From: SIG452 sp045638525
GTDB taxonomy: Bacteria > Bacillota > Clostridia > UMGS1840
Direction: 5' to 3'
NCBI GenBank assembly: GCA_045638525.1
Contig: JAZUBQ010000023.1
Location: 124,001-188,000 of the forward strand
DNA: 64,000 nucleotides
In this document: piece by piece, positions 16,574 through 24,559 of the stretch
Position numbering within the stretch: the stretch's first letter is position 1
Layout of the letters: each line of letters begins with the position of its first letter
Made by a program: the position numbers and the translations under genes
Notes under the pieces: model-generated
Database searches by the model: none
The model's input: only the letters and a program-made list of their open reading frames with translations
Told to the model about the DNA's origin: nothing

Positions 16574-17497
16574 ATGAAAAAATTGATTTGCATCTTCGTA
16601 TGCTTATGCTTGTGCTTATTGACTGCTTGTGATTCACCGAAGGAAAGCCCTTATTGTCAGAATATACAGACGCAGGTTCAGTCAGCAGGTAAGCTGATTG
16701 GAGTTGCTTATCTTGGTGTGACGGAAGGCGATTTTTCTGACGTTCGCTCGTATATCAAGGCGCAGGAATACGTCAAAGTTTATCCGTTTTTTGCAGAGAT
16801 TTCTTCCAAGTATTTTGTGGAAAATGAAGGCGGAGAGCTTTACTGTGTGTTGCCTGCAGACGATAGTGTGACCGTCAGCGTTTATCAGGTCGATTTCTCT
16901 GAAAATGCTACTCAGGGAGAACTTCTTTTCAGTGCAACGGATGGAATGCCGATTCTGCTTCGTGGAAATGTCAGCGATATTATGTCCAATCTGATGATTG
17001 TTGCCGAAAAAGATGGGCAGGAAGTTACCTACGTTCCCTGTATTTCTTTAGAGAGCGGACTGTTATCCAATTCCGAACAGTTGATTTATGATTTTTCTCC
17101 CTATGAGTTGATGGAAGCCTTTAACGGACTGGACACTACGGTAGATTGGGATTTTTACGGAGATTGGACTGGAACGGTTTCTGAATTTAACGGTGAGACT
17201 GTTGATATGAAATTATCCGTATCGGCTGACGGTGTTATCTATTCCTTCCAAACGGAGACAATGAACGGTTCCTACACCGGAGATTGGTTGATATTGTCGG
17301 ATAACAGACTGCGTCTGGAACTTGGCGGAGAAACCAAAGATTCCAAAATGCCGGACGCTTTGGGATATCACACGGATTTAGACAGCATCTATTATTGGGA
17401 TGTGAACGATGGAAATCTGGTGTTGACTTATATTAACGGAACTCCGTTATATCCCGCGGCAACTGTGACAGAATTTCCATTTGTTCCTGCAGAATAA
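16574..17497 (+). CDS. Predicted lipoprotein of unknown function
   Basis: The 307-residue product begins with a lysine, a hydrophobic core and the lipobox LLTAC (Cys 19), so it should be lipid-anchored outside the membrane. The rest is acidic and beta-rich, with WDFYGDWTGT and a later SYTGDWLILSDN segment resembling small beta-barrel lipocalin-like repeats. No family is recognised. AAGGAG precedes ATG. It is second in a transcript with the stalk-domain protein and is followed by a strong terminator. Confidence 0.72.
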   Translation: MKKLICIFVCLCLCLLTACDSPKESPYCQNIQTQVQSAGKLIGVAYLGVTEGDFSDVRSYIKAQEYVKVYPFFAEISSKYFVENEGGELYCVLPADDSVTVSVYQVDFSENATQGELLFSATDGMPILLRGNVSDIMSNLMIVAEKDGQEVTYVPCISLESGLLSNSEQLIYDFSPYELMEAFNGLDTTVDWDFYGDWTGTVSEFNGETVDMKLSVSADGVIYSFQTETMNGSYTGDWLILSDNRLRLELGGETKDSKMPDALGYHTDLDSIYYWDVNDGNLVLTYINGTPLYPAATVTEFPFVPAE

Positions 17498-17547
17498 AAA
17501 ACAGCCCCCACATTGAACTGCATCAATTTATGCAGACAGCGCAAAAA

Positions 17548-17589
17548 AAAATACGGTAGCAAAATTATATGATTTTGCTACCGTATTTT
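17548..17589. terminator. Bidirectional terminator
   Basis: Stem of about 18 bp, 17548-17565 with 17572-17589, 6-base loop. It separates the lipoprotein gene from the convergent nitroreductase gene. Confidence 0.88.
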
Positions 17590-17598
17590 ATCGTAGAG

Positions 17599-18117
17599 TT
17601 AAAAAACTTCGTAAGAAACCAAATCTTCCATGGGACGGAATGTTTCGTGGAAGGGATTGGGAACACTGTCTTCGGAAGGATATCCCATCACCAACAATGC
17701 CACCGGCTCCAGAGTTTCGGGGATTTTGAAATTCTCTCTCATTTTGACCGGGTCAAAACTCATCACCCAACAAGAACCAATTCCAAGTTCCCAAGCACCC
17801 ATCATCAGATGTGTGGTGACAATGGAGCAATCCACGGGTGCAGATTTTGCACCGTCATACCGACGGGTCCAGCCTTCTTCTTTATGATAGCAAATAAGCA
17901 TTGCCAAAGGCGCATCAAAATGACTGCGGGTACATTCTTTCAGCTTTATCAGAGAGCTTTCCTCCTGTAAAACCAAAATTCGTTGTGGTTGCATATTGCA
18001 ACCGGTGGGTGCCAGATGACCGTATTCCAGAATTTTAGATACGATTTCTTGCGGCACTTTTTTGTCCATAAAATTTCTTACCGAGTAACGGCTTTTTGCC
18101 AAATTATAAAAATCCAT
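17599..18117 (-). CDS. Nitroreductase family protein
   Basis: The 172-residue flavoprotein has the nitroreductase start SRYSVRNFMDKKV, the FMN-contact stretch GHLAPTGCNMQPQ and the later GIGSCWVMSFDP helix. It belongs to the short NfsB/FbiB-like class that uses FMN and NAD(P)H; the physiological substrate is rarely known. AAAGGAG precedes ATG. It lies 12 bases after the PAP2-family gene and is probably in the same transcript. Length is short but complete. Confidence 0.88.
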   Translation of the reverse strand: MDFYNLAKSRYSVRNFMDKKVPQEIVSKILEYGHLAPTGCNMQPQRILVLQEESSLIKLKECTRSHFDAPLAMLICYHKEEGWTRRYDGAKSAPVDCSIVTTHLMMGAWELGIGSCWVMSFDPVKMRENFKIPETLEPVALLVMGYPSEDSVPNPFHETFRPMEDLVSYEVF

Positions 18118-18129
18118 TGAAATTCTCCT

Positions 18130-19002
18130 TTACAAATTGATTTTTTTCAGTATCACAGGATAGGTGCCAAACATCACAAGCACCAGAATGAAATAACGGA
18201 AACTGTCCCACAGAAGCGATAAACGGATTTGACCGGGCATCCATAGCTGATGGATGCCTTCCTTGAACAGAAGTGCCAGAGCAACCCCGAATACCACCCG
18301 TAAAAATTTTTTCCAAACAGGAGCGTTCATCGAAAAATCCCCGTAGTTTTTTTCCAAGGGGAGAGAAAGAAGAAATCCTCCAAACAATCCGTAACATTTG
18401 AAGAAATCTTCAAATAAGGGATCGGGTTTTATCAAAAAGAAAACAAAAAATGGGGTAAATAAGTAAAAAACAGCACGATACAACTTGTTTTTGTCAAAAC
18501 AACGCTGATGTAATGTGGTTCCAAAATAAGAAATCCCCACCCCCAGAATCCACGCAACGATAACATCACTTGGATAGTGGGCTCCCAAACACAGTCGGGA
18601 AAGTCCGACCAAAAGGGAACCCAAAATGGCAATCAGCCAAAGCCATCGCCTTTTATTTTGCCAGACGAAGGCAAAGCTTGTGGTGGTGAAATTTTGTGTG
18701 TGTCCACTGGGGAAGGAATATCCCGTGGCAGTTTCGGGACGTACACAAGTTACCTTTCCCGAATGAAACGGACGGGGGATTTTTAAGATATTTTTGAAAA
18801 TTCCGTTGATTCCCAAGGAAGTTACAATCAGAAAACAAATGCGATGTGCCAATTTTTTATCTATCATAAAATAGACAATGGCAATGAGTACAATCATTAC
18901 GGTGTCTTCGCCGAATAAGGTCACACCTTCCCAAAGACGGTTGAGTAAAGGGGTGCGGAATCCTTCCAACCAGCGAAGAAAGAAAAGTTCACCCGAAAAC
19001 AT
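18130..19002 (-). CDS. PAP2 family membrane phosphatase
   Basis: The 290-residue membrane protein carries all three motifs of the PAP2 phosphatase superfamily: KNILKIPRP, SFPSGHTQNF and SRLCLGAHYPSDVIV, with the catalytic histidines in the second and third. There are 6-8 membrane segments, with additional helices after the catalytic core. Likely substrates are lipid phosphates such as undecaprenyl pyrophosphate or phosphatidic acid; this cannot be fixed. GAAAGGAGG precedes ATG, and a clear promoter lies at 19032-19060. Confidence 0.9.
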   Translation of the reverse strand: MFSGELFFLRWLEGFRTPLLNRLWEGVTLFGEDTVMIVLIAIVYFMIDKKLAHRICFLIVTSLGINGIFKNILKIPRPFHSGKVTCVRPETATGYSFPSGHTQNFTTTSFAFVWQNKRRWLWLIAILGSLLVGLSRLCLGAHYPSDVIVAWILGVGISYFGTTLHQRCFDKNKLYRAVFYLFTPFFVFFLIKPDPLFEDFFKCYGLFGGFLLSLPLEKNYGDFSMNAPVWKKFLRVVFGVALALLFKEGIHQLWMPGQIRLSLLWDSFRYFILVLVMFGTYPVILKKINL

Positions 19003-19031
19003 AGGGTTCCTCCTTTCATTTTGGTAGCAAC

Positions 19032-19060
19032 ATTATAGCACGTTTTTTTGGAAAAATCAA
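19032..19060 (-). promoter_or_regulatory. Promoter of the PAP2-nitroreductase operon
   Basis: Minus strand: TTGATT (19055-19060), a 17-base spacer and TATAAT (19032-19037). It is back to back with the plus-strand promoter at 19070. Confidence 0.78.
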
Positions 19061-19069
19061 GCAAATTAC

Positions 19070-19098
19070 TTTACATTTGAACTAAAATATGATATGCT
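19070..19098 (+). promoter_or_regulatory. Promoter of the NifX-like gene
   Basis: TTTACA at 19070-19075, a 17-base spacer and TATGCT at 19093-19098; GAAGGAG follows before the ATG. Confidence 0.72.
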
Positions 19099-19131
19099 GA
19101 AAAAAGAGATTATATCGAAGGAGATGTTTTT

Positions 19132-19524
19132 ATGAAACTGGCAGTAACTTATCAGGATGGTGAAATTTTTCAGCATTTTGGGCACACAAAAAGTTTTAAA
19201 ATTTATGAAATAGACAACGGAGCAGTGGTTTCTTCTCAAGTGGTTTCCACAGAAGGAAGCGGACACGGTGCTCTGGCAGGTATGCTTTTGAAATTGCAGG
19301 TGGAAGTGCTGATTTGCGGCGGCATCGGCGGCGGTGCGCAAATGGCATTAAAAGAAGCAGGAATCAAACTGTTTGGTGGCGTGAAAGGGGATGCTGACCG
19401 GGCAGTAGAAGCATATCTGGAAGACAAACTGTCCTATAATCCCAATGTAAAGTGCAATCATCACGGAGAAGGACATGCTCACACTTGCGGCAGTCATAGC
19501 TGCGGCAGTCACAAATGTCATTAA
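19132..19524 (+). CDS. NifX/NafY-type dinitrogenase Fe-Mo cofactor family protein with His/Cys tail
   Basis: The 130-residue protein has the compact NifX-like fold: MKLAVTYQDGEIFQHFGHT at the start, then VEVLICGGIGGGAQMAL. The last 25 residues are a histidine- and cysteine-rich tail (for example GEGHAHTCGSHSCGSHKCH) suited to metal binding. No nitrogenase genes are present in the window. Such free-standing proteins are common in anaerobes, where their role in metal-cluster handling is presumed. GAAGGAG precedes ATG. Confidence 0.85.
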   Translation: MKLAVTYQDGEIFQHFGHTKSFKIYEIDNGAVVSSQVVSTEGSGHGALAGMLLKLQVEVLICGGIGGGAQMALKEAGIKLFGGVKGDADRAVEAYLEDKLSYNPNVKCNHHGEGHAHTCGSHSCGSHKCH

Positions 19525-19602
19525 TTGGTGCTAAAAAAACCTGTCACTAGTCTAAATAGGGACGTGCCTGTTTTTACACATTATTAGCAGAATTTCTTAC
19601 AA

Positions 19603-19643
19603 AAAAAGAGTTAACACTCATTATGTGAGGGTTAACTCTTTTT
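19603..19643. terminator. Bidirectional terminator between the NifX-like gene and upp
   Basis: A 13-bp stem, AAAAAGAGTTAAC with its complement, topped by a 4-bp inner stem (CTCA/TGAG). It serves convergent transcripts from both sides. Confidence 0.87.
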
Positions 19644-19658
19644 CATTGGTTTAAAGCC

Positions 19659-20288
19659 TTATTTTGTGCCGAAAATTCGGTCTCCTGCATCGCCTAAGCC
19701 GGGTACAATGTAGCAACGTTCATTCAGACATTCGTCTACATTGGCACAGTAGATTTCTACATCGGGGTGTGCTTTGGTTAAGGCATCTACCCCTTCGGGT
19801 GCGGCAATTAAGCATAAGAATTTGATTTGTTTTCCGCCATAGGATTTAATCTGGGAAATGGCATCAATGGCAGAACCGCCGGTTGCCAGCATCGGGTCAA
19901 CCACAACAATCAAGCGTTCTTCGATGTCTTTGGGAAGCTTGCAGTAATATTCGTGAGGTTCCATGGTTTCTTCGTCACGGTACATTCCGATATGTCCCAC
20001 TTTTGCGGAAGGAATTAAGTTTAACAGTCCGTTTACCATACCAAGACCTGCTCTTAAAATGGGAACTACGGCAAGTTTTTTTCCTTTGATGAGCTTTTGT
20101 TTTGTTTTGGTTAAAGGAGTTTCGATTTCGACTTCTTCCAAGGGTAAATCACGAAGGGATTCATAGCACATCAACATGGTGATTTCTTCCACCAACTCAC
20201 GAAATTCCTTGTTGGTGGTGGTAGTTTGACGAAGAATTGTGGTTTTATGCTGAATTAAGGGATGATCAAAAATGGTTACTTTTTTCAT
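19659..20288 (-). CDS. upp: Uracil phosphoribosyltransferase
   Basis: The 209-residue protein has the UPRT start (FDHPLIQHKTTILR), the segment VVPILRAGLGMV, and the PRPP-binding loop VVDPMLATGGSA. A C-terminal YIVPGLGDAGDRIFGT completes the uracil pocket. It salvages uracil to UMP using PRPP. AAGGAG precedes ATG. It lies 19 bases after the uracil/xanthine permease gene, so uptake and salvage are co-expressed from the promoter at 21706-21734. Length and motifs are typical. Confidence 0.96.
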   Translation of the reverse strand: MKKVTIFDHPLIQHKTTILRQTTTTNKEFRELVEEITMLMCYESLRDLPLEEVEIETPLTKTKQKLIKGKKLAVVPILRAGLGMVNGLLNLIPSAKVGHIGMYRDEETMEPHEYYCKLPKDIEERLIVVVDPMLATGGSAIDAISQIKSYGGKQIKFLCLIAAPEGVDALTKAHPDVEIYCANVDECLNERCYIVPGLGDAGDRIFGTK

Positions 20289-20307
20289 TGTTATTTCGCT
20301 CCTTGGA

Positions 20308-21642
20308 TTATTTTGCTTTGGATACCATTACGTTAACCAAAATACCTAAAATCAATGCACAAGCGATTGCGGTAATTTTAATCTGACCAATCTGTAAAGC
20401 CATACCACCGATACCGGTGATTAAGATGGTTGCAACAACAAACAGATTTTTATTTTCACCCAAATCAACCTGCTGGAGCATTTTCAGACCGGATACTGCG
20501 ATAAAACCGTATAAGGTGATGCAAACACCACCCATAACACAAGCAGGGATGGATGCTAAAAATGCAACAAAGGGAGTGAAAAATGCAGCGATAAGAGCCA
20601 TAACTGCGGTGGTCAGAATGGTAACGATGGAAGCATTACCGGAAATTGCCACACAACCAACCGATTCACCGTAGGTGGTGTTGGGGCATCCGCCAAAGAT
20701 TGCACCGGCAATCGAACCGATACCGTCACCCAGAAGGGTTCTGTGTAAGCCGGGTTCTTCCAGAAGTTCAGTGCCGATAATGGAAGATAAGTTCTTGTGG
20801 TCAGCAATGTGTTCTGCAAATACAACAAAAGCAACGGGAATATATGCCACAGCGATGGTTGCGATATATTCGGGAGTGATTGCAGAAAAGCCGTTGATAG
20901 CTTTTAAGAAAGTAAAATCGGGAACAGAGAAAATGCTGTTGATGGTGGGGAAGGTGATGACCTGCAGAGCAGCATTGCCGGTTGCCATACCGATTAAGGT
21001 GAAAATGGAAGCCAACAGATAACCTGCTAAAATCCCCATAATGAAGGGAATCAGCTTTACAGTTTTCTTGCCGTAGGTAGAGCAGAGAATTACCACAGCA
21101 ACAGTTACCAATGCGCAAAGGAAACCAATCCAGCCTTGGGTTCCCATCACATATACGCCGTTTGCGGCATCATACTGTGCAAATTTTAAAACATCGCCAA
21201 CTGCATTGCCTGCCAGGGATAACCCGATGATGGCAACGGTGGGACCGATTACAACGGGAGGCATCAGTTTGCCAATCCATTTTACGCCGGCCAATTTTAC
21301 GATGATTGCCAAAATGACATACACAAGACCTGCAAATGCGGCACCCAGAATGATACCGGCGTGACCTGCAGCGGCAGAAGTTGCTCCGCCGAATGCGGCA
21401 AACATGGAGCCGATGAATGCAAAGGAAGAACCTAAGAATACAGGACTTTTAAATTTGGTGAACAAAAGATATACCAGAGTACCGATCCCTGCACCAAACA
21501 GTGCGGCAGACTGGCTCATTCCGTTGCCGATGATGGACGGAACTGCGATGGTTGCCGCCAGGATTGCCAATACTTGCTGAAATGCGAATACCAATGTTTT
21601 TCCGAACGTGGGTTTGTCTTTAACGCCATAAATTAAATTCAT
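20308..21642 (-). CDS. Uracil-xanthine permease family (NCS2) transporter, probably uracil
   Basis: The start at 21642 (MNLIYGVKDKP) is preferred over an upstream in-frame start because GGAGGCG sits eight bases before it. The 444-residue protein has about 14 hydrophobic segments, with NCS2 features such as GVKDKPTFGKTLVFAFQQ, GSSFAFIGS and GCPNTTYGESVGC near the substrate site. Proton-coupled uptake of uracil is likely because upp follows at 19 bases; xanthine cannot be excluded by sequence alone. The 5' leader contains a 6-bp hairpin (GCTGAA/TTCAGC) but no recognisable PyrR site. Confidence 0.92.
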   Translation of the reverse strand: MNLIYGVKDKPTFGKTLVFAFQQVLAILAATIAVPSIIGNGMSQSAALFGAGIGTLVYLLFTKFKSPVFLGSSFAFIGSMFAAFGGATSAAAGHAGIILGAAFAGLVYVILAIIVKLAGVKWIGKLMPPVVIGPTVAIIGLSLAGNAVGDVLKFAQYDAANGVYVMGTQGWIGFLCALVTVAVVILCSTYGKKTVKLIPFIMGILAGYLLASIFTLIGMATGNAALQVITFPTINSIFSVPDFTFLKAINGFSAITPEYIATIAVAYIPVAFVVFAEHIADHKNLSSIIGTELLEEPGLHRTLLGDGIGSIAGAIFGGCPNTTYGESVGCVAISGNASIVTILTTAVMALIAAFFTPFVAFLASIPACVMGGVCITLYGFIAVSGLKMLQQVDLGENKNLFVVATILITGIGGMALQIGQIKITAIACALILGILVNVMVSKAK

Positions 21643-21705
21643 GAGAGACGCCTCCGTTTTTTTGCTGAACTGTTTCTTCAGCTTCATTTATTTTTTATTG
21701 TATTT

Positions 21706-21734
21706 ATTATACTGAATATATCAAAAAATGTCAA
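21706..21734 (-). promoter_or_regulatory. Strong promoter of the permease-upp operon
   Basis: Minus strand: TTGACA (21729-21734), a 17-base spacer and TATAAT (21706-21711), both at full consensus. Confidence 0.87.
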
Positions 21735-21885
21735 GTTTTTTGGATTGCTTGTTTGTATTTTTTAGAATGTTTCGGAGTGTTTTGGAATATTACAAAAAAA
21801 TTCAGAGCTTTTTACATTTCTATGGAAATGGTATCATAAATTCGGTTGTGCGTGTTCATAATACAGAACAGGAAGTGATGATTTT

Positions 21886-22578
21886 ATGGAAACGATCAAG
21901 GTTATTTTAACTTCTTTGTTATCAATTATATCGTTGTTTTTGGTTGCAAAACTGATTGGACATAAACAGGTTTCGCAACTGGATTTTTTTGACTATATTA
22001 ACGGCATCACCTTAGGCTCAATCGGTGCCGAACTTGCCACCGAACTGGACAAACCGTGGAAACCTTTGATTGCTATTATGGTGTATGGTTTTGTTTCCAT
22101 TGCTCTTTCTTTTTTTGCTCAGAAATTTCAAAAATCCAGAAAATTCATCAACGGTACCCCCACCATTGTGATGGATGGTGGGAAATTATACCGCAACAAT
22201 ATGAAAAAAGCAAAGTTGGAATTATCCGAATTTATGGTGTTGTGCCGACAAGCAGGTTATTTTGATTTAAATGATATTGAAATTGCGACCTTTGAGTATA
22301 ACGGCAGACTCAGTATTTTGCCCAAAAGCAAAAAAAGACCGCTTACCCCGGAGGATATCAATCTGACTCTTGAGGAAGCGGGTATCGGTACAGAGATTAT
22401 TATGGACGGACATATTCTGCACGAAAATTTAAAGCGGCTGGGTCTGGACCTTAGCTGGCTTACAAAACAATTAAAACAACAAAAGTATGAGGATGCCAAA
22501 GAAATATATCTTGGAATTTATAATAAAAATAACCAAAATAATCGGAAAAATCAACTTACGTTGTTTCCTATGGACTGA
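21886..22578 (+). CDS. DUF421 (YetF/YrbG family) membrane protein
   Basis: The 230-residue protein has an N-terminal block of three membrane helices (to about residue 85) with LFLVAKLIGHKQVSQLDFFDY, a signature of DUF421. The cytoplasmic beta domain follows, with NGTPTIVMDGGKL and LTPEDINLTLEEAG. Members are linked to sporulation or envelope stress in Bacillus, but molecular function is not known. GGAAGTGA precedes ATG. Its last 11 bases overlap the convergent small gene at 22568. Confidence 0.88.
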   Translation: METIKVILTSLLSIISLFLVAKLIGHKQVSQLDFFDYINGITLGSIGAELATELDKPWKPLIAIMVYGFVSIALSFFAQKFQKSRKFINGTPTIVMDGGKLYRNNMKKAKLELSEFMVLCRQAGYFDLNDIEIATFEYNGRLSILPKSKKRPLTPEDINLTLEEAGIGTEIIMDGHILHENLKRLGLDLSWLTKQLKQQKYEDAKEIYLGIYNKNNQNNRKNQLTLFPMD

Positions 22579-22750
22579 TTGTTTTGTCATCAGATTCCTG
22601 ACAGAGACTTTTTTGAGCGGCAATGGTTGCCATCGTATCTCCCAACTGTACCAAAATACTTGCCAGTAAGGCGGTTTCTGCCACAGTTAATTTGCAGGAA
22701 ATGGCGTTGGCAACTGCGGTAATAGCGGTAGTCAGCTGACACGGATTCAT
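22568..22750 (-). CDS. Small conserved protein, DUF6774-like (60 aa)
   Basis: ATG at 22750 is preceded by AGAGGTG at the right distance, so the 72-residue form is not used. The 60-residue product is mostly one helical block, CQLTTAITAVANAISCKL followed by ETALLASILVQLGDTMATI and a Cys near the end. I associate this pattern with a small uncharacterised Firmicutes family, from memory only. It has no signal peptide. It overlaps the end of the DUF421 gene tail to tail. Function is unknown. Confidence 0.65.
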   Translation of the reverse strand: MNPCQLTTAITAVANAISCKLTVAETALLASILVQLGDTMATIAAQKSLCQESDDKTISP

Positions 22751-22800
22751 ACGGATGCACCTCTTCGTTTGAGATTTTTCAAACAATGAAACTGTAACAT

Positions 22801-22843
22801 AAAAAATTCCCCCTGTGATATTTATTATATCACAGGGGGATTC
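22801..22843 (-). terminator. Terminator of the HpcH/HpaI aldolase gene
   Basis: A 13-bp GC-rich stem (22808-22820 with 22828-22840) followed on the minus strand by six T. It begins 14 bases after the aldolase stop. Confidence 0.87.
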
Positions 22844-22856
22844 TTTTGGTGTATGA

Positions 22857-23636
22857 TTATTTCTTTAAAGCTTCCATAGTTGCTTCGTAAGCCTGTTTGT
22901 ATCCCTGACCTAAGATGATAACGTCAGCACAAACATTCACGAAGTCATAACCCATATCTCTGAGTTCTGCAATATTGCCGGGACCACCAACGGTACCTGC
23001 AAATTTGCCGTATTTTTTTGCAGTTTTTGCAACCAGTTCTCTGGTTTCTGCCACTTTCGGATTTGCAAAATCCAGCGGAGCGCCCATACCCTGAGTAAAG
23101 TCTGCGGGACCAAAGAAAATCATGTCAATGCCGGGCAGTGCACAGATTTCTTCCAGTTCAGCAAGCGGTTCGGGGTCTTCAATCTGAACGATAACAAAAC
23201 GCTGGTCATTTGCCTGTTCCATATAGTCTTTACCGTCAACCATGCACCATTTTCCGTCAGCGTTACCACCGTCTAAGGGACGACGGCCGATGGGGTGAAA
23301 TTTGGTATAGTATACGATTTCTTTTGCTTCTTTTAAGCTCATCAGATGGGGAACCATGATTCCGGTAGAATCAGCTTCTAAGGGACGGATTAAATCGTTG
23401 TAGCTTCCTCTTGCCACACGGGTTAAAACGTCTACATCATAGATTTTTGCCGCACGGATGATGTTTTCCACTTCCAGATAGGTTGCAGGAACGTGTTCCA
23501 TGTCAATCCAGATACAGTCAAAACCGTTCATTGCACAGATTTCTGCACCTCTGGGGTCGGAAATATTGATTTTTGCACAAACGGCCATTTCGCCGTTTCT
23601 CATTTTTGCCAAAACTCTGCTTTTTCTCATATTCAT
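22857..23636 (-). CDS. HpcH/HpaI family aldolase
   Basis: The 259-residue barrel has the family's metal and substrate motifs: DCIWIDMEHVPAT, RPLEADSTGIMVPHL, IVQIEDPEP and MIFFGPADF. Members cleave 2-keto-3-deoxy acids such as 4-hydroxy-2-oxoheptanedioate or 2-keto-3-deoxyrhamnonate to pyruvate plus an aldehyde. No adjacent pathway gene fixes the substrate. AGGAGG lies upstream of ATG and it has its own promoter and terminator, so it is a single-gene unit. Confidence 0.88.
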   Translation of the reverse strand: MNMRKSRVLAKMRNGEMAVCAKINISDPRGAEICAMNGFDCIWIDMEHVPATYLEVENIIRAAKIYDVDVLTRVARGSYNDLIRPLEADSTGIMVPHLMSLKEAKEIVYYTKFHPIGRRPLDGGNADGKWCMVDGKDYMEQANDQRFVIVQIEDPEPLAELEEICALPGIDMIFFGPADFTQGMGAPLDFANPKVAETRELVAKTAKKYGKFAGTVGGPGNIAELRDMGYDFVNVCADVIILGQGYKQAYEATMEALKK

Positions 23637-23684
23637 AATGAAAAAACCTCCTGTATGTTGTTTGCGATATTACACTATCATCCA

Positions 23685-23712
23685 TTATATACCTAATTTT
23701 TTCATTCGTCAA
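23685..23712 (-). promoter_or_regulatory. Promoter of the aldolase gene
   Basis: Minus strand: TTGACG (23707-23712), a 16-base spacer and TATAAT (23685-23690). Confidence 0.75.
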
Positions 23713-23750
23713 GGGAATTAAATGAAAAAATCTGATAATTTATACCCCGA

Positions 23751-24545
23751 TTATTTGCTATCGGTATAGGTATATACTTCGCCGCAGGGGAAATATTTTA
23801 CGGTAAGTGACGGCATCATTTCAGAAATTAAATCAGAAATATAGACCATACCGGCTTCTTCGCTGCCTGCGTGTCCTAAAATGAGCAAGGTTTTGTTGTG
23901 TCCCATCAAGCCTGCATCTCTGGCGTATTCCGCCATCATCCATTCGCAGGTTTCCCCCACGATGATGATTTGGGTGTCCTCAGCCTGCAGCAAATCAAGC
24001 ACTCCGTCAGGAGCGCCGAACATTCCCGTGATTACGGTTGCGGGTAAATCTCTTGCACCGCAGATGCGAATGTGGCGAAGTCCTAAGTTTTTCTCGATTT
24101 GTTTTGCCACTTCCACAGCAGTCATGGGAGTTTTTAAAGTCAGTTTGGTGTTATTTCCGGGCGTGATATATTCCACATCTGCATCAAATGCCATCTGTTT
24201 TACCATACCGACTGCAATTAAATCTTCGGGACAAAAGTGAGCGTGGTCATGGAAACGGCAGATGGTCATACCGCTTTTTTCAATCAGTTCCCGTTTTTCA
24301 CTTTGCAGTTTTTTGGTGCTGTAAGCATCCAAATGGTCGTAGTATAAGGGTTCGTGCACCAATAGCATATCCGCACCCCATTCTGCCGCCGCTTTGATGG
24401 TGTCGGTGGAGGGGAAGGTGGTGACTGCTAATTTTTGGATTTCTTTTTCGGGATCGCCCTCTTTGCAACAATCGCCATTGGGATTGAATTCTCTGTCCTG
24501 TAACGCAAGAGTAAAGAGACGTTCCATAATTTCATTGGCTTTCAT
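23751..24545 (-). CDS. Nif3-like dinuclear metal centre protein
   Basis: The 264-residue protein matches the Nif3/DUF34 family through DMLLVHEPLYYDHLD, the ICRFHDHAHF histidines and a C-terminal LLILGHAGSEEAGM motif, which together form a di-metal site. It lacks the central insert of longer Nif3 proteins. The family is widespread, and its enzymatic role is unresolved (GTP cyclohydrolase-like or metal-related). GGAG precedes ATG, and it lies 14 bases after the M20 peptidase gene in the same transcript. Confidence 0.87.
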   Translation of the reverse strand: MKANEIMERLFTLALQDREFNPNGDCCKEGDPEKEIQKLAVTTFPSTDTIKAAAEWGADMLLVHEPLYYDHLDAYSTKKLQSEKRELIEKSGMTICRFHDHAHFCPEDLIAVGMVKQMAFDADVEYITPGNNTKLTLKTPMTAVEVAKQIEKNLGLRHIRICGARDLPATVITGMFGAPDGVLDLLQAEDTQIIIVGETCEWMMAEYARDAGLMGHNKTLLILGHAGSEEAGMVYISDLISEMMPSLTVKYFPCGEVYTYTDSK

Positions 24546-24559
24546 GGTTTAAAAAACTC

